A stretch of DNA of 42,802 bases from Treponema sp. (GCA_009782955.1 WRIB01000019.1:1-42802); one strand, 5' to 3'; positions 19,131 to 27,041 are shown, counted from the first letter of the stretch. The notes: generated from the sequence alone by a model not told the origin. Translations and numbers: made by a program.

Positions 19131-19220
19131 CCAGTTGGTGGGCGATTAACTCAGTGGCGAGAGTGTTACCTTCACACGGTAAAAGTCACTGGTTCGAATC
19201 CAGTATCGCCCACCAACTGG
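19131..19220. repeat. 16-bp perfect inverted repeat enclosing the tRNA
   Basis: 19131-19146 (CCAGTTGGTGGGCGAT) and 19205-19220 (ATCGCCCACCAACTGG) are exact reverse complements. They consist of the 7-bp acceptor stem extended by 9 bp in which the 5' leader pairs with the discriminator base, the encoded CCA and the 3' trailer. In the precursor the CCA end would therefore be buried in a helix until processed. Confidence 0.85.
19140..19215 (+). tRNA. tRNA-Val (anticodon CAC)
   Basis: Folds as a full cloverleaf by eye: acceptor GGGCGAT/ATCGCCC (7 bp), D stem ACTC/GAGT with loop AGTGGCGA, anticodon stem TTACC/GGTAA with loop TTCACAC, giving anticodon CAC, variable AAGTC, T stem ACTGG/CCAGT with loop TTCGAAT, discriminator A and encoded CCA. 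It reads GUG valine codons. The CCA and both flanks take part in a longer inverted repeat, and partial copies of the gene lie on both sides. Confidence 0.9.
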
Positions 19221-19247
19221 CAAATGCTTTTACATGAAAAAACATGA

Positions 19248-19275
19248 ACAGTTCAAATCCAGTTTCGCCCCGCCA
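19248..19275 (+). repeat. tRNA-Val 3'-half remnant
   Basis: The segment CAGTTCAAATCC then AGTTTCGCCCCGCCA matches the T-arm, acceptor and CCA end of the intact tRNA (CTGGTTCGAATCCAGT then ATCGCCCACCA) with a few changes. It has no 5' half beside it, so it is a fragment. Confidence 0.5.
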
Positions 19276-19280
19276 AAAAG

Positions 19281-19326
19281 CAGCGCCCGATATATTGAGG
19301 GCGTATTTAAAATATTGTAACATGGC
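19281..19326 (+). repeat. 46-base repeat shared with tRNA-derived copy 1
   Basis: CAGCGCCCGATATATTGAGG through CATGGC aligns without gaps to 18851-18896 (about 39 of 46 identical by eye). It directly follows the tRNA 3' remnant, as expected if a copy like copy 1 was broken or rearranged here. Confidence 0.6.
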
Positions 19327-19392
19327 GTAGGCCCAAGAATGTAAGTGTTTGCGAAAAAGACGAAGGGCCGCACACAGAACAGGAGTACTTTT

Positions 19393-20259
19393 TTGCCGCA
19401 AAAAGATTTTAATCCTGACAAAATAAAAGCGCTGGTCCTTGATCTGGATGGGACATTGCTCAGACCCGATAAAACTCTGAGCGGCAGAAACCTCTGTGCG
19501 CTCCAATCCTGTATGAAAAAAGACATTCAGATCATCCTGGCAACAGGACGGTCCGTAGGTTCGGCGGAAAAATACCGAAAACAGATAAACACTCAGGGTC
19601 CCCATATTTATTATAACGGGGCAGAAGTAATCGATATTAGTACGGGAAAGATGATCCACGCCCGGTATATTGATCCCCGGCCCATACTTTTTTGTGTTCG
19701 ACTGGCAAGACAAATGGGCCATTTTTTTCAGGTATATTTTCCCGAAGACGCTGCAGGGCACTCTCATAAGAATGGCCAGACCTTTGGTGAAATCCTCATG
19801 GCAGAACGCAAAACCGTTGAAGCAGAGAGGTATGAAAAATCATCAGGCATTGAAATTATTACCGGAGATCTAGAAGAGCATCTTAACCAGGTAAATGCTG
19901 TAATAAAAGGTATGTTTATTACAACTCAGGAAAACCATGAAAAGATACGTTCCTTATTGACTGAACAGTTCGGTGAGTCAATCTACATAGTCCAGTCTAC
20001 TCCGATTTTTCTGGAAGTTTTGGCTAAAGGCGTTTCAAAAGGTTCCGGCCTTAAACATGCATTGGATTACCTCCGCATAAACAAGGAAAATACAATAGCT
20101 TTTGGGGACGAAGAAAACGATTTGCCGATGTTTGAGGTGGCGGGCTTTTCGGCTGCTCCAGCCAATGCCAAAGAAACCATTCGTAAAGCCGCATTATTCC
20201 AAATACCTGCCGAAGCAGAAGATGGAGTTGCTGTTTTTCTGGAAAAGCATTTTGGGTAA
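19393..20259 (+). CDS. Cof-type HAD-superfamily phosphatase
   Basis: A haloacid-dehalogenase hydrolase of the Cof/YbiV type, which dephosphorylates sugar phosphates, FMN or similar small molecules. Motif I is LVLDLDGTLL, motif II ILATGRS, motif III Lys in KGSGLKHAL and motif IV IAFGDEENDLPMF; the C2 cap lies between motifs II and III. I chose TTG 19393 (about 288 residues) because AGGAG lies 7 bases upstream and the core starts soon after; the longer frame from GTG 19345 would run into repeat DNA. The exact substrate cannot be read from the sequence. The 3' end is followed by a hairpin and guaC. Confidence 0.88.
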   Translation: MPQKDFNPDKIKALVLDLDGTLLRPDKTLSGRNLCALQSCMKKDIQIILATGRSVGSAEKYRKQINTQGPHIYYNGAEVIDISTGKMIHARYIDPRPILFCVRLARQMGHFFQVYFPEDAAGHSHKNGQTFGEILMAERKTVEAERYEKSSGIEIITGDLEEHLNQVNAVIKGMFITTQENHEKIRSLLTEQFGESIYIVQSTPIFLEVLAKGVSKGSGLKHALDYLRINKENTIAFGDEENDLPMFEVAGFSAAPANAKETIRKAALFQIPAEAEDGVAVFLEKHFG

Positions 20260-20288
20260 AAACATTAAAGGCGTAAATCAGAGGCACC

Positions 20289-20315
20289 CGTTCCAAAATT
20301 TGACATTTTGGAACG
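20289..20315. repeat. dispersed palindrome, copy B
   Basis: Perfect 11-bp stem CGTTCCAAAAT (20289-20299) / ATTTTGGAACG (20305-20315) with loop TTGAC. It shares the GTTCCAAAA arms with copies A and C but not their CTTCAGT loop. It lies between the HAD gene and guaC, so it could act as a transcript end or processing signal; no U-tract follows. Confidence 0.6.
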
Positions 20316-20334
20316 GCTTCAGGGAGAATCAAAA

Positions 20335-21468
20335 ATGAAAATACGTGACGGTGTTAAAATTTCTTTTGCAGATGTTCTTATTGAACCCAAACGTTCTATC
20401 CTGGAAAGCAGACAGGATGCTGAATTAATCCGAAGATTTAAAACCAAACATGGCGCTGAATTTAAAGGAATTCCTATTATTGCTGCCAATATGGCAACCG
20501 GTAATTTTAATATGCTGAAGGAATTTATTAAATATAAAATGTTCGTGGCAATAGCCAAACATCATAATGAAGAATGGCGGCATATCGAAGGAAGAGAAGG
20601 AGTCATAGATTATTTTAAATATGGTTTTTATACCATTGGAATGAGTGATTATGAATTAAAGGAATTGATTCAATTTAATAGCGGATTGTCCGGCATTCTT
20701 CAGCCTTATTTAAAAATATGTGTAGATATTGCCAATGGTTATACCCAGCGTTTTGCGGATTTTGTAAGGGAAGTCAGGCAAAAGTTTCCTGCTAATGTTA
20801 TCATTGCAGGAAACGTATGTACTCCTGAAATGGTTCAGGAATTAATTCTTGCCGGTGCAGATTTTATTAAGGTAGGAATAGGCCCGGGTTCTGTGTGTAC
20901 TACTCGTCAAAAAACAGGCGTAGGTTATCCCCAAATTTCGGCTTCTCTTAATTGTGCAGAGGTAGCTCATGGATTGGATGCGGGAATCGTTTTGGACGGA
21001 GGAATGACCTGCCCCGGAGACATAGCGAAAGCTTTTTGTGCAAACACCGACATGGTTATGGTTGGGGGAATGTTTGCCGGAACAGATGAATGTGACGGTG
21101 AATTAATTACCAAATATATACATAGCGGCGAATACAAAAAAGAAACTGAAAATGTTTCAAATCACGGTTTATTTACTCCAATAGTAGAAGAAAAGACCTA
21201 TAAACGTTTTTACGGAATGTCTTCGGCCTACGCAAACAGTAAACATTCAGGAGGATTAAAAGATTACAGAACCAGCGAAGGCGGTGTTGAGGAAATTGAA
21301 TGTAAAGGTCCGGTAAAAACCATTATTGAGGATATTTTGGGCGGATTGCGTTCAGCATGCACTTATATAGGTTCCAGTTCAATAAAAAACATGGGCAAAT
21401 GCGGAACTTTTATCAGAGTATATAACCAAAAAGATTCACCCTTTACCCAGGATAAAATGAATATTTAA
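20335..21468 (+). CDS. guaC: GMP reductase
   Basis: Converts GMP to IMP with NADPH, returning guanine nucleotides to the purine pool. The TIM-barrel IMPDH/GMPR fold is clear: ANMATGNFNM near the N-terminus, the catalytic loop GIGPGSVCTTRQKTGVGYPQ with Cys188, then VLDGGMTCPGDIAKAF and MVGGMFAGTDE. There are no CBS domains, which separates it from IMP dehydrogenase, and the CTTRxKTGVGYPQ loop is typical of GMP reductase. I chose ATG 20335 (377 residues), with AGGGAG 8 bases upstream, over an upstream ATG at 20308 that lies inside the palindrome. Confidence 0.9.
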   Translation: MKIRDGVKISFADVLIEPKRSILESRQDAELIRRFKTKHGAEFKGIPIIAANMATGNFNMLKEFIKYKMFVAIAKHHNEEWRHIEGREGVIDYFKYGFYTIGMSDYELKELIQFNSGLSGILQPYLKICVDIANGYTQRFADFVREVRQKFPANVIIAGNVCTPEMVQELILAGADFIKVGIGPGSVCTTRQKTGVGYPQISASLNCAEVAHGLDAGIVLDGGMTCPGDIAKAFCANTDMVMVGGMFAGTDECDGELITKYIHSGEYKKETENVSNHGLFTPIVEEKTYKRFYGMSSAYANSKHSGGLKDYRTSEGGVEEIECKGPVKTIIEDILGGLRSACTYIGSSSIKNMGKCGTFIRVYNQKDSPFTQDKMNI

Positions 21469-21514
21469 TTTAGCCAAAAGAAACCGGTTTATAAAACAAT
21501 GTGCCGTGCTGCTG

Positions 21515-21543
21515 TTGACATTATTTTTTGGTTTCGGTATGCT
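21515..21543 (+). promoter_or_regulatory. predicted promoter of rpmB
   Basis: TTGACA (21515-21520), 17-base spacer, TATGCT (21538-21543). Transcription would start near 21550, leaving a leader of about 75 bases that contains the long hairpin at 21561-21601. Confidence 0.6.
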
Positions 21544-21560
21544 GATAATTCCAGTATTTT

Positions 21561-21601
21561 CTAGGAGTTTGTCGGGCTTCACAAGTCCAGCAGGCTCCTA
21601 G
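21561..21601 (+). promoter_or_regulatory. long hairpin in the rpmB leader
   Basis: The 41 bases fold into an almost continuous hairpin: CTAGGAG/CTCCTAG (7 bp), TTTGT/GCAGG (mostly G-U), one C-A mismatch, then GGGCTT/AAGTCC (6 bp) with loop CAC. It ends 22 bases before the start codon and 7 bases before the AAGGAAGG site. No U-tract follows, so it is not a simple terminator. It may be a leader for ribosomal-protein control or another dispersed palindrome. Confidence 0.6.
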
Positions 21602-21623
21602 TTGACTGTTAAGGAAGGATGTT

Positions 21624-21815
21624 ATGTCTCGTACCTGCGATATTTGCGGAAAACACACAATTACCGGCAATTCTGTCAGCCACGCCAAAAACCGTGTCCG
21701 GCGGGTCTGGAAACCAAACTTAAAGAAGGTCAAGACCGAAATAGATGGTTCCGCCGTTACCCTAAAAATTTGTACCCGTTGCCTAAAAAGTGATTATATA
21801 ACCAAAAAAGTATAA
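21624..21815 (+). CDS. rpmB: 50S ribosomal protein L28
   Basis: The 63 residues match L28: [10 protein letters not shown], then [19 protein letters not shown], then [12 protein letters not shown]. Cys5, Cys8, Cys50 and Cys53 form the zinc-binding set of the C+ form of the protein. The start is fixed by AAGGAAGG 6 bases upstream. It is a single-gene unit between guaC and a convergent phosphodiesterase gene. Confidence 0.95.
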   Translation: MSRTCDICGKHTITGNSVSHAKNRVRRVWKPNLKKVKTEIDGSAVTLKICTRCLKSDYITKKV

Positions 21816-21842
21816 TTTTGTCCAAATAGCCGTTTCCCGGCC

Positions 21843-22697
21843 CTAAATTTCCAATTCCAGGCCGTCGTAGGCTGGTGCTACTGCTATGGAAAGTCCCTGT
21901 TTTATTGCGAAATTCCGGCAATATTCCTCAATTTCCTGATGTGAATAATCATGACAGATATGGGTTAGATAAATCCGTTTTGCTTTCATGCGGACACCGG
22001 CATTAATAGCTTCTTCAAAAGAAAAATGTGTTTTATGAGGCCGAATCCGCAATCCCCCAATAATTGCTGTCAGTGGCGTACTAAGTTTATGCTGAGTTCC
22101 GCCTTCTGCGATCTGTGAGAATGTATCTTCGTCAATATGGCTGCAATCAGTCAGATAGACGACTCCACCTTTGGCACTGGTTTGGCCAGGGGCGGTGTTT
22201 ATTGTTGTTTCGTTAATTTTCCAGCCTAAAATATCAATGTTCCCGTGTTTTACCGGAAGTGGAATAAAAGTAAGCTTGCCAAGCTGTACCGGTCCTTTGA
22301 CAATTATAGGATTAACATGAGGTTTTCCTCCTCCCAGCTGAGTATTTTTAAAAATATAGGAAAAGCGTTCCTTGAATTCTTCAATGGTAAGCTTGTTCCC
22401 ATAAACGGGAATGGGTTTTCCCCAGCTTATTTGCCGTATGTCGTCCAGACCATGAATATGATCTGCATGGGCATGGGTAAGGAAAACCGCGTCCAGACTT
22501 TTCATCCTTGCCTGCAGGGCCTGCAGCCTGAATTCCGGCCCGGTATCTATAACTGCCCTTTCTCCATCAGACCCTTCAACATACAAAGAACAACGAAAAC
22601 GTTTGTCTCTGCTGTCTGAGGAAGTACAAACCGGACAACCACAGCCAATTACAGGAACCCCTTGAGAAGTACCCGAACCAAGAATAGTAATCATCAT
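21843..22697 (-). CDS. metallo-beta-lactamase-fold phosphodiesterase, PhnP-like
   Basis: The 284 residues show the fold typical of PhnP (phosphoribosyl cyclic phosphodiesterase): LGSGTSQGVPVIGCGCPVC at the N-terminus with a Cys cluster at 19, 21 and 24, the metal motif THAHADHIHG (His75, His77, Asp79, His80), a later LTDCSHID, and THICHDYSH near the C-terminus. It probably binds two metal ions and cleaves a cyclic or diester phosphate. No phn genes are present, so the substrate is uncertain. Two adjacent ATGs (22697, 22694) are possible. No Shine-Dalgarno is seen, and the -10 box lies 7 bases upstream, so the mRNA may be leaderless. Confidence 0.82.
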   Translation of the reverse strand: MMITILGSGTSQGVPVIGCGCPVCTSSDSRDKRFRCSLYVEGSDGERAVIDTGPEFRLQALQARMKSLDAVFLTHAHADHIHGLDDIRQISWGKPIPVYGNKLTIEEFKERFSYIFKNTQLGGGKPHVNPIIVKGPVQLGKLTFIPLPVKHGNIDILGWKINETTINTAPGQTSAKGGVVYLTDCSHIDEDTFSQIAEGGTQHKLSTPLTAIIGGLRIRPHKTHFSFEEAINAGVRMKAKRIYLTHICHDYSHQEIEEYCRNFAIKQGLSIAVAPAYDGLELEI

Positions 22698-22704
22698 GAT
22701 AATT

Positions 22705-22732
22705 AGTATGGAAAAGAATCAACAATTTTCAA
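22705..22732 (-). promoter_or_regulatory. predicted promoter of the PhnP-like gene (leaderless)
   Basis: Minus strand TTGAAA (22732-22727), 16-base spacer, CATACT (22710-22705). Only 7 bases separate the -10 box from ATG 22697, so transcription should start at or next to the A of the start codon. Confidence 0.45.
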
Positions 22733-22817
22733 GCGCAGATATACGCAAGGGCATCTATACAAAAAGAATTAATAGCCGTAGCAAAGAATAACACTTGTTC
22801 CTTGTTTACCACCTCTA

Positions 22818-22847
22818 TTGTAACTTTCCCGGATATTAGCGTATTAT
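22818..22847 (+). promoter_or_regulatory. predicted promoter of the HEAT-repeat gene (leaderless)
   Basis: TTGTAA (22818-22823), 18-base spacer, TATTAT (22842-22847) ending 6 bases before ATG 22854; an overlapping TATAAT lies at 22845-22850. No Shine-Dalgarno is present, so the mRNA is probably leaderless. Confidence 0.5.
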
Positions 22848-22853
22848 AATAGT

Positions 22854-24020
22854 ATGAAAAAGATAATAACACTCATTACGGTTTTTGTAGTTATTTCGGG
22901 AGCAGCTTTTGCTCAGGATCAGGAGCCGGATTTTTATACCCAGCAGCTGGACAGCCAGACAACCATAGAAGGTATAAAAAGGGTTGTGCAAACTGCTTTT
23001 GCAGAAGGGGTCAGCGACGAGTTTTATGTCCGCGCCCTGGACAAACTCGTTGGTTTCCTGCCCAATATATCAAGTGCATCCCAGAGAAAAGATGCAGATG
23101 ATCTGGGTATTCTCTTATCGGCAAAGCTGGGAGAAGACCAGTATGAAGCAGCAGGTCCAAATTTGTGGAAAGCTGTAGAATCATATGCCAACCCCCTGGT
23201 TCGGGCAGAAGCTCTTGCTTCTTTGGGTAAGGCTCAGGCGGTAGATTTTATTCCCCAGGTAGTTCAGCTTCTTTCGGACATCAATACCGATTCGGGACAA
23301 GACCCTATGGCCCGGGAACAGGTTGCATATGGAGCAATTATTGCTCTGGAAGAATACAAGGACAGTGCAGGTTATATTCCGGTCTTCTTTGTTACCGTAG
23401 GCTGGTATTCTGACCGAATAAAAAGCAGAGCCAGAGAAGCGCTGCCGAAAATAATGGATAATCCTACCGAGCCTTTAATTTCCGTAATCAAGGGCAGTTC
23501 CTATAACTATACGGCTAAATACGGAGCCCTTCAGGTTCTGGAAGAATCAGACGTTACAACTCAGCAAAAAGCCCAGGGCGCCGTAGCAGCCCTTTCCGAA
23601 GCATGGCGGGCCAATATCAGCCAGAGTTCCAGCAGAAGCACTATAATAAATATGCGGAAACTTTCTTTAAACATGATACGCCGCTACGGTACCGAAGATG
23701 CCAATGTTTATCCGCTATTGGAAAGATGTTACCGCGAAGGATCGGATCAGGAAGAGCAAATTGCCACTATTGCCGCTCTTTCTGCCCTGGCATCGGACGA
23801 TTCTGCCCGTATTCTTTCCGGTTTTCTTATGGATATTAACAACAGGCTTACCCGGGGAACCCTGACTCAGGAAGACGAAAGAATGGTTCGTGTAATAATC
23901 CCGGCCCTTGGCAATACAGGCCGCCCCGGAGCACGGAATGCCCTCCGTGCAACGCTTACGGCAGACTGGACCAGCACCGTTCATGTGCTGGCCAACGATG
24001 CCCTGAAGAAAATCCCATAA
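22854..24020 (+). CDS. exported HEAT-repeat protein of unknown function
   Basis: The 388 residues start with a signal peptide (MKKIITLITVFVVISGAAFA, cleavage expected before Gln21), so the mature protein is periplasmic or outer-envelope. The remainder is helical with HEAT/PBS-like repeats, for example NPLVRAEALASLGKAQAVDF, REQVAYGAIIALEEYKDSAG, RAREALPKIMDNPTEPLI, IATIAALSALASDDSARIL and a final RPGARNALRATLTADW. Such arrays mediate protein contacts; no catalytic motif is visible. It appears to be a single-gene unit with its own promoter and a strong terminator. Confidence 0.85.
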   Translation: MKKIITLITVFVVISGAAFAQDQEPDFYTQQLDSQTTIEGIKRVVQTAFAEGVSDEFYVRALDKLVGFLPNISSASQRKDADDLGILLSAKLGEDQYEAAGPNLWKAVESYANPLVRAEALASLGKAQAVDFIPQVVQLLSDINTDSGQDPMAREQVAYGAIIALEEYKDSAGYIPVFFVTVGWYSDRIKSRAREALPKIMDNPTEPLISVIKGSSYNYTAKYGALQVLEESDVTTQQKAQGAVAALSEAWRANISQSSSRSTIINMRKLSLNMIRRYGTEDANVYPLLERCYREGSDQEEQIATIAALSALASDDSARILSGFLMDINNRLTRGTLTQEDERMVRVIIPALGNTGRPGARNALRATLTADWTSTVHVLANDALKKIP

Positions 24021-24042
24021 TCAAAGAAACCTGTTAAATATC

Positions 24043-24076
24043 AAAGGCGTCCGGCAATGTTGTTGGACGCCTTTTT
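24043..24076 (+). terminator. rho-independent terminator of the HEAT-repeat gene
   Basis: GGCGTCC (24046-24052) pairs with GGACGCC (24065-24071), extended by AAA/TTT, followed by TTTTT (24072-24076). It lies 23 bases after the stop codon and separates this gene from potA. Confidence 0.88.
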
Positions 24077-24166
24077 ATACCTTGACATTATCCCGTAAAA
24101 ACCCCATTGTACGCTAAAGCAGATTTTTTTCTGACTCTTTATCTGCAGGAGGTTGAAGGGGCAGCA

Positions 24167-25294
24167 TTGATAGGTAGTGATGTGGTCATCGAAGGGGTCT
24201 CCAAATCCTTTGGTGACTTTACGGCTTTAAACAAGGTAAGCCTGAATATTCAAAAAGGTGAATTTTTTTCACTGCTTGGGCCTTCTGGATGCGGAAAAAC
24301 TACCTTGTTGCGGATCATTGCAGGTTTTGAAAGTCCGGACAGCGGTACAGTTACTTTTGACAAGAAGGATGTACTGGGTCTTCCCCCTAACCGGCGGCCG
24401 GCAAATACAGTCTTTCAAAGTTATGCCCTTTTTCCCCATTTATCAGTTTTTGAAAATGTAGCCTTTCCGCTTCGTCTTAAAAAAAAGTCAAAAACAAACG
24501 TAGACTTACAGGTAAAAGATTATCTTAAACTTGTTCAACTTGAAGATCATGCCGAAAAAAAGCCCAATCAGCTTTCCGGCGGCCAGAAACAGCGGGTTGC
24601 CATTGCCAGAGCGCTGATTAACGAACCACGGGTACTCCTCCTGGACGAGCCGCTTTCTGCACTGGACGCCAAACTCCGGCAGCATATGTTAATTGAACTG
24701 GACGAAATCCATGACAAAATAGGCATTACCTTTATTTATGTAACCCACGACCAGCAGGAAGCCCTGTCGGTATCCGATCATATTGCCGTAATGGATCAGG
24801 GAGATGTTTTACAGGTCGGCACTCCCCATGATATTTACGAAAGCCCTGCAACGAGTACTGTCGCCCGCTTTATCGGAGAGACAAATCTCTATGACGGTAC
24901 GGTTCTGACCAAAGAACTAATGTCCAGGCCGGAGACCGAATACATGGTAGAACTCGAAATTGCCGAACTTGGCAGAATAAAGGTTACCACGGTAGACGAA
25001 GTGGAGATCGGCCAAAAGGTAAGTTTTACCGTCCGACCGGAAAAGATCATGATCAGCACCGATATGCCGGCCAGCAAACGGGAAGATATTAATCTTTTCC
25101 AGGGTATGGTAGATGAACCGATATATTCCGGTTTCCAAACCAAGTTTTATGTAAATGTAAATGATAAAACAATGATCCGGGTAATCAAGCAGCATGCCAA
25201 TTATTCCGACGAAGGCCCTGATATAGTATGGAAAGATCAAGTGTTCCTTTCCTGGAGCGCCGATGACGGCTATATTCTGGGGATTAAAGAATGA
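24167..25294 (+). CDS. potA: spermidine/putrescine ABC transporter ATP-binding protein
   Basis: Energises polyamine import with PotB, PotC and PotD. All ABC motifs are present: Walker A GPSGCGKTT, Q-loop FQSYALFPH, signature LSGGQKQRVAIARAL, Walker B LLLDEPLSALD and H-loop THDQQEA; a TOBE domain follows (VSFTVRPEKIMIS). The open frame extends up to TTG 24107, but family alignment starts at about VVIEGVSKSFG. I favour TTG 24167 (AAGGGG 5 bases upstream, about 375 residues); GTG 24182 is also possible. An isolated TTGACA at 24082 may be part of its promoter. The stop overlaps the potB start (ATGA). Confidence 0.92.
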   Translation: MIGSDVVIEGVSKSFGDFTALNKVSLNIQKGEFFSLLGPSGCGKTTLLRIIAGFESPDSGTVTFDKKDVLGLPPNRRPANTVFQSYALFPHLSVFENVAFPLRLKKKSKTNVDLQVKDYLKLVQLEDHAEKKPNQLSGGQKQRVAIARALINEPRVLLLDEPLSALDAKLRQHMLIELDEIHDKIGITFIYVTHDQQEALSVSDHIAVMDQGDVLQVGTPHDIYESPATSTVARFIGETNLYDGTVLTKELMSRPETEYMVELEIAELGRIKVTTVDEVEIGQKVSFTVRPEKIMISTDMPASKREDINLFQGMVDEPIYSGFQTKFYVNVNDKTMIRVIKQHANYSDEGPDIVWKDQVFLSWSADDGYILGIKE

Positions 25295-26178
25295 GCGATC
25301 TTTCAAAGCGGAATTACGGCCCAATTTATTCACTGCCTATGGCAGCCTGGTTTACCATTTTCTTTCTTGCACCTCTGGGCATTATTGTCGTATATTCTTT
25401 TCTGAGAAAGGATCTCTATGGCGGGGTATTACCGGAGTTTTCCCTTGCCGCTTACAGAAGTCTTCTTAATCCCAACTTTCTTATTATCACCTTCAGGACA
25501 CTTGTTACTTCGGCTATTGCTACGGTAATTACAATTCTTATCGCCCTGCCCTGCGGTTATTATATGGCCCGCAGCAAGTATCAGACTTTTCTGCTGCTGC
25601 TGATTATTATTCCCTTTTGGACGAATTTTCTAATCAGGGTATTTGCATGGATGAACATACTGGGGAACAACGGTTTTCTTAATGAACTATTGCTGCGTTT
25701 TGGCATTATTAAAAATTACATCTCTTTTCTTTATAACCAGAAAGCGGTGATCCTTGTTTTGGTGTATATGTACCTTCCCTATGCCATACTGCCGCTTTTT
25801 TCCACCATCGATAAATTTGATTTTTCCCTTTTGGAAGCTGCAAGAGATTTGGGCGCCACAAAGATGGCGGCTATCAGGAAGGTACTGCTGCCGAACATCA
25901 AAAGCGGAATTTATACGGCGGTGCTTTTTACTTTTATACCAATCTTCGGAGCTTATGCGGTGCCTCTCCTGGTTGGGGGAAAAGATTCTTACATGCTTGG
26001 AAATGTTATAGCCGATCAGCTTACCAAAGCCAGAAACTGGCCGCTTTCTTCCGCCTTTTCGCTGGTACTTACCGTAATTACCACGGCAGGGGTTATTGTT
26101 ATGATGAACCTTCAGCGGCGGGAAGCAAAGATCAAGACGGATGAGTCAGGCATCGGCGATAACGGAGGAACGCTTTGA
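25291..26178 (+). CDS. potB: spermidine/putrescine ABC transporter permease
   Basis: Inner-membrane permease of 295 residues with about six membrane helices. The first is SLPMAAWFTIFFLAPLGIIV; the cytoplasmic coupling motif is LLEAARDLGATKMAAIRKVLLP (EAA loop), which docks on PotA. The ATG overlaps the potA stop as ATGA, so translation is coupled. The order potA-B-C-D is that of the classical polyamine operon. Confidence 0.93.
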   Translation: MSDLSKRNYGPIYSLPMAAWFTIFFLAPLGIIVVYSFLRKDLYGGVLPEFSLAAYRSLLNPNFLIITFRTLVTSAIATVITILIALPCGYYMARSKYQTFLLLLIIIPFWTNFLIRVFAWMNILGNNGFLNELLLRFGIIKNYISFLYNQKAVILVLVYMYLPYAILPLFSTIDKFDFSLLEAARDLGATKMAAIRKVLLPNIKSGIYTAVLFTFIPIFGAYAVPLLVGGKDSYMLGNVIADQLTKARNWPLSSAFSLVLTVITTAGVIVMMNLQRREAKIKTDESGIGDNGGTL

Positions 26179-27041
26179 ATGTCAGAAACGTGTTCCTTAA
26201 TTTGGTTACCTCTTTAAAACATCCCCCTGACGGAGAAGCAGCCCGTCATGCCCGCCGGGCATACCGTAAGCATTTTTCTTTTTCGCAAACCGTGTTTATC
26301 GCAGTAATTATTTTTATGTTTCTTCCCCTCTTTGTACTGATCCTCTATTCTTTTAACAGTTCCAAAGGAATGAACTGGACCGGCTTTTCTCTGGTTTGGT
26401 ATGAACAGCTTTTTTTCCGGTCAAGGGATCTTTGGCGGGCTTTCTGGCATAGCATTTATATCGCCTTTGCATCTGCTGCAAGCGCTACGGTTATAGGCAC
26501 TATGGGAGCTATAGGAATAAACTGGTATCGTTTTAAATTTCGCTCATATGTGCAGACCATTTCGTTCCTTCCCATGATTCTGCCGGAAATTATTATCGGG
26601 GTTTCTCTTTCCATTTTTTTTGCCCGAATTGGAATACAGCTGGGGCTTACTACAATTCTAATCGCCCATATCAGCTTTAATCTTCCTTTTGTTTTCCTTA
26701 TGGTTATGGCACGGCTGGATGAATTTGATTATTCGATTATCGAAGCGGCCCACGATTTGGGCGCCAATGAAATTCAAACCCTCCTTAAGGTAACGATTCC
26801 GGTTTGCATGCCAGGAATCGTGTCGGGGTTTTTAACCGCCGTTACTATTTCGCTGGAAGACTTTGTAATTACGTATTTTGTTACCGGTCCCGGTTCTTCC
26901 ACCCTGCCTATATACATTTATTCGTCTATCCGGTACGGCGTATCACCTGTAATCAATGCACTTTCCGTAGTTATGATCCTTGGTACGGTGATACTGACCT
27001 TTGCATTAAGAAATTTTCTTAAATATATAGCGGCAAAATAA
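26175..27041 (+). CDS. potC: spermidine/putrescine ABC transporter permease
   Basis: The second permease, 288 residues. The start is TTG 26175 with GGAGG 6 bases upstream, overlapping the potB stop (TTGA). About six membrane helices; the EAA motif is IIEAAHDLGANEIQTLLKVTIP, and the sequence SLEDFVITYFVTGPGSSTLP is characteristic of PotC. A roughly 30-residue basic N-terminal extension (KHPPDGEAARHARRAYRK) precedes the first helix. It forms a heterodimer with PotB. Confidence 0.93.
   Translation: MNVRNVFLNLVTSLKHPPDGEAARHARRAYRKHFSFSQTVFIAVIIFMFLPLFVLILYSFNSSKGMNWTGFSLVWYEQLFFRSRDLWRAFWHSIYIAFASAASATVIGTMGAIGINWYRFKFRSYVQTISFLPMILPEIIIGVSLSIFFARIGIQLGLTTILIAHISFNLPFVFLMVMARLDEFDYSIIEAAHDLGANEIQTLLKVTIPVCMPGIVSGFLTAVTISLEDFVITYFVTGPGSSTLPIYIYSSIRYGVSPVINALSVVMILGTVILTFALRNFLKYIAAK

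Noticed and set aside
19070-19146. 23-codon frame inside tRNA-derived copy 2
   Set aside because: A GGAAGGATT site precedes the ATG, but the other copy has ACG and different downstream frame, so it is not conserved as a protein.
18782-19220. CRISPR array
   Set aside because: The repeats are tRNA-related, of unequal length and without unique spacers of even size; the Cas2-like gene is 11 kb away and no other cas gene is present.
19186-19767. 193-codon open frame on the minus strand over the tRNA and HAD gene
   Set aside because: It crosses the tRNA gene and its flanking repeats and is antisense to the HAD phosphatase.
24107-24166. N-terminal extension of PotA from TTG 24107
   Set aside because: The extra residues do not belong to the ABC family and no Shine-Dalgarno precedes TTG 24107.
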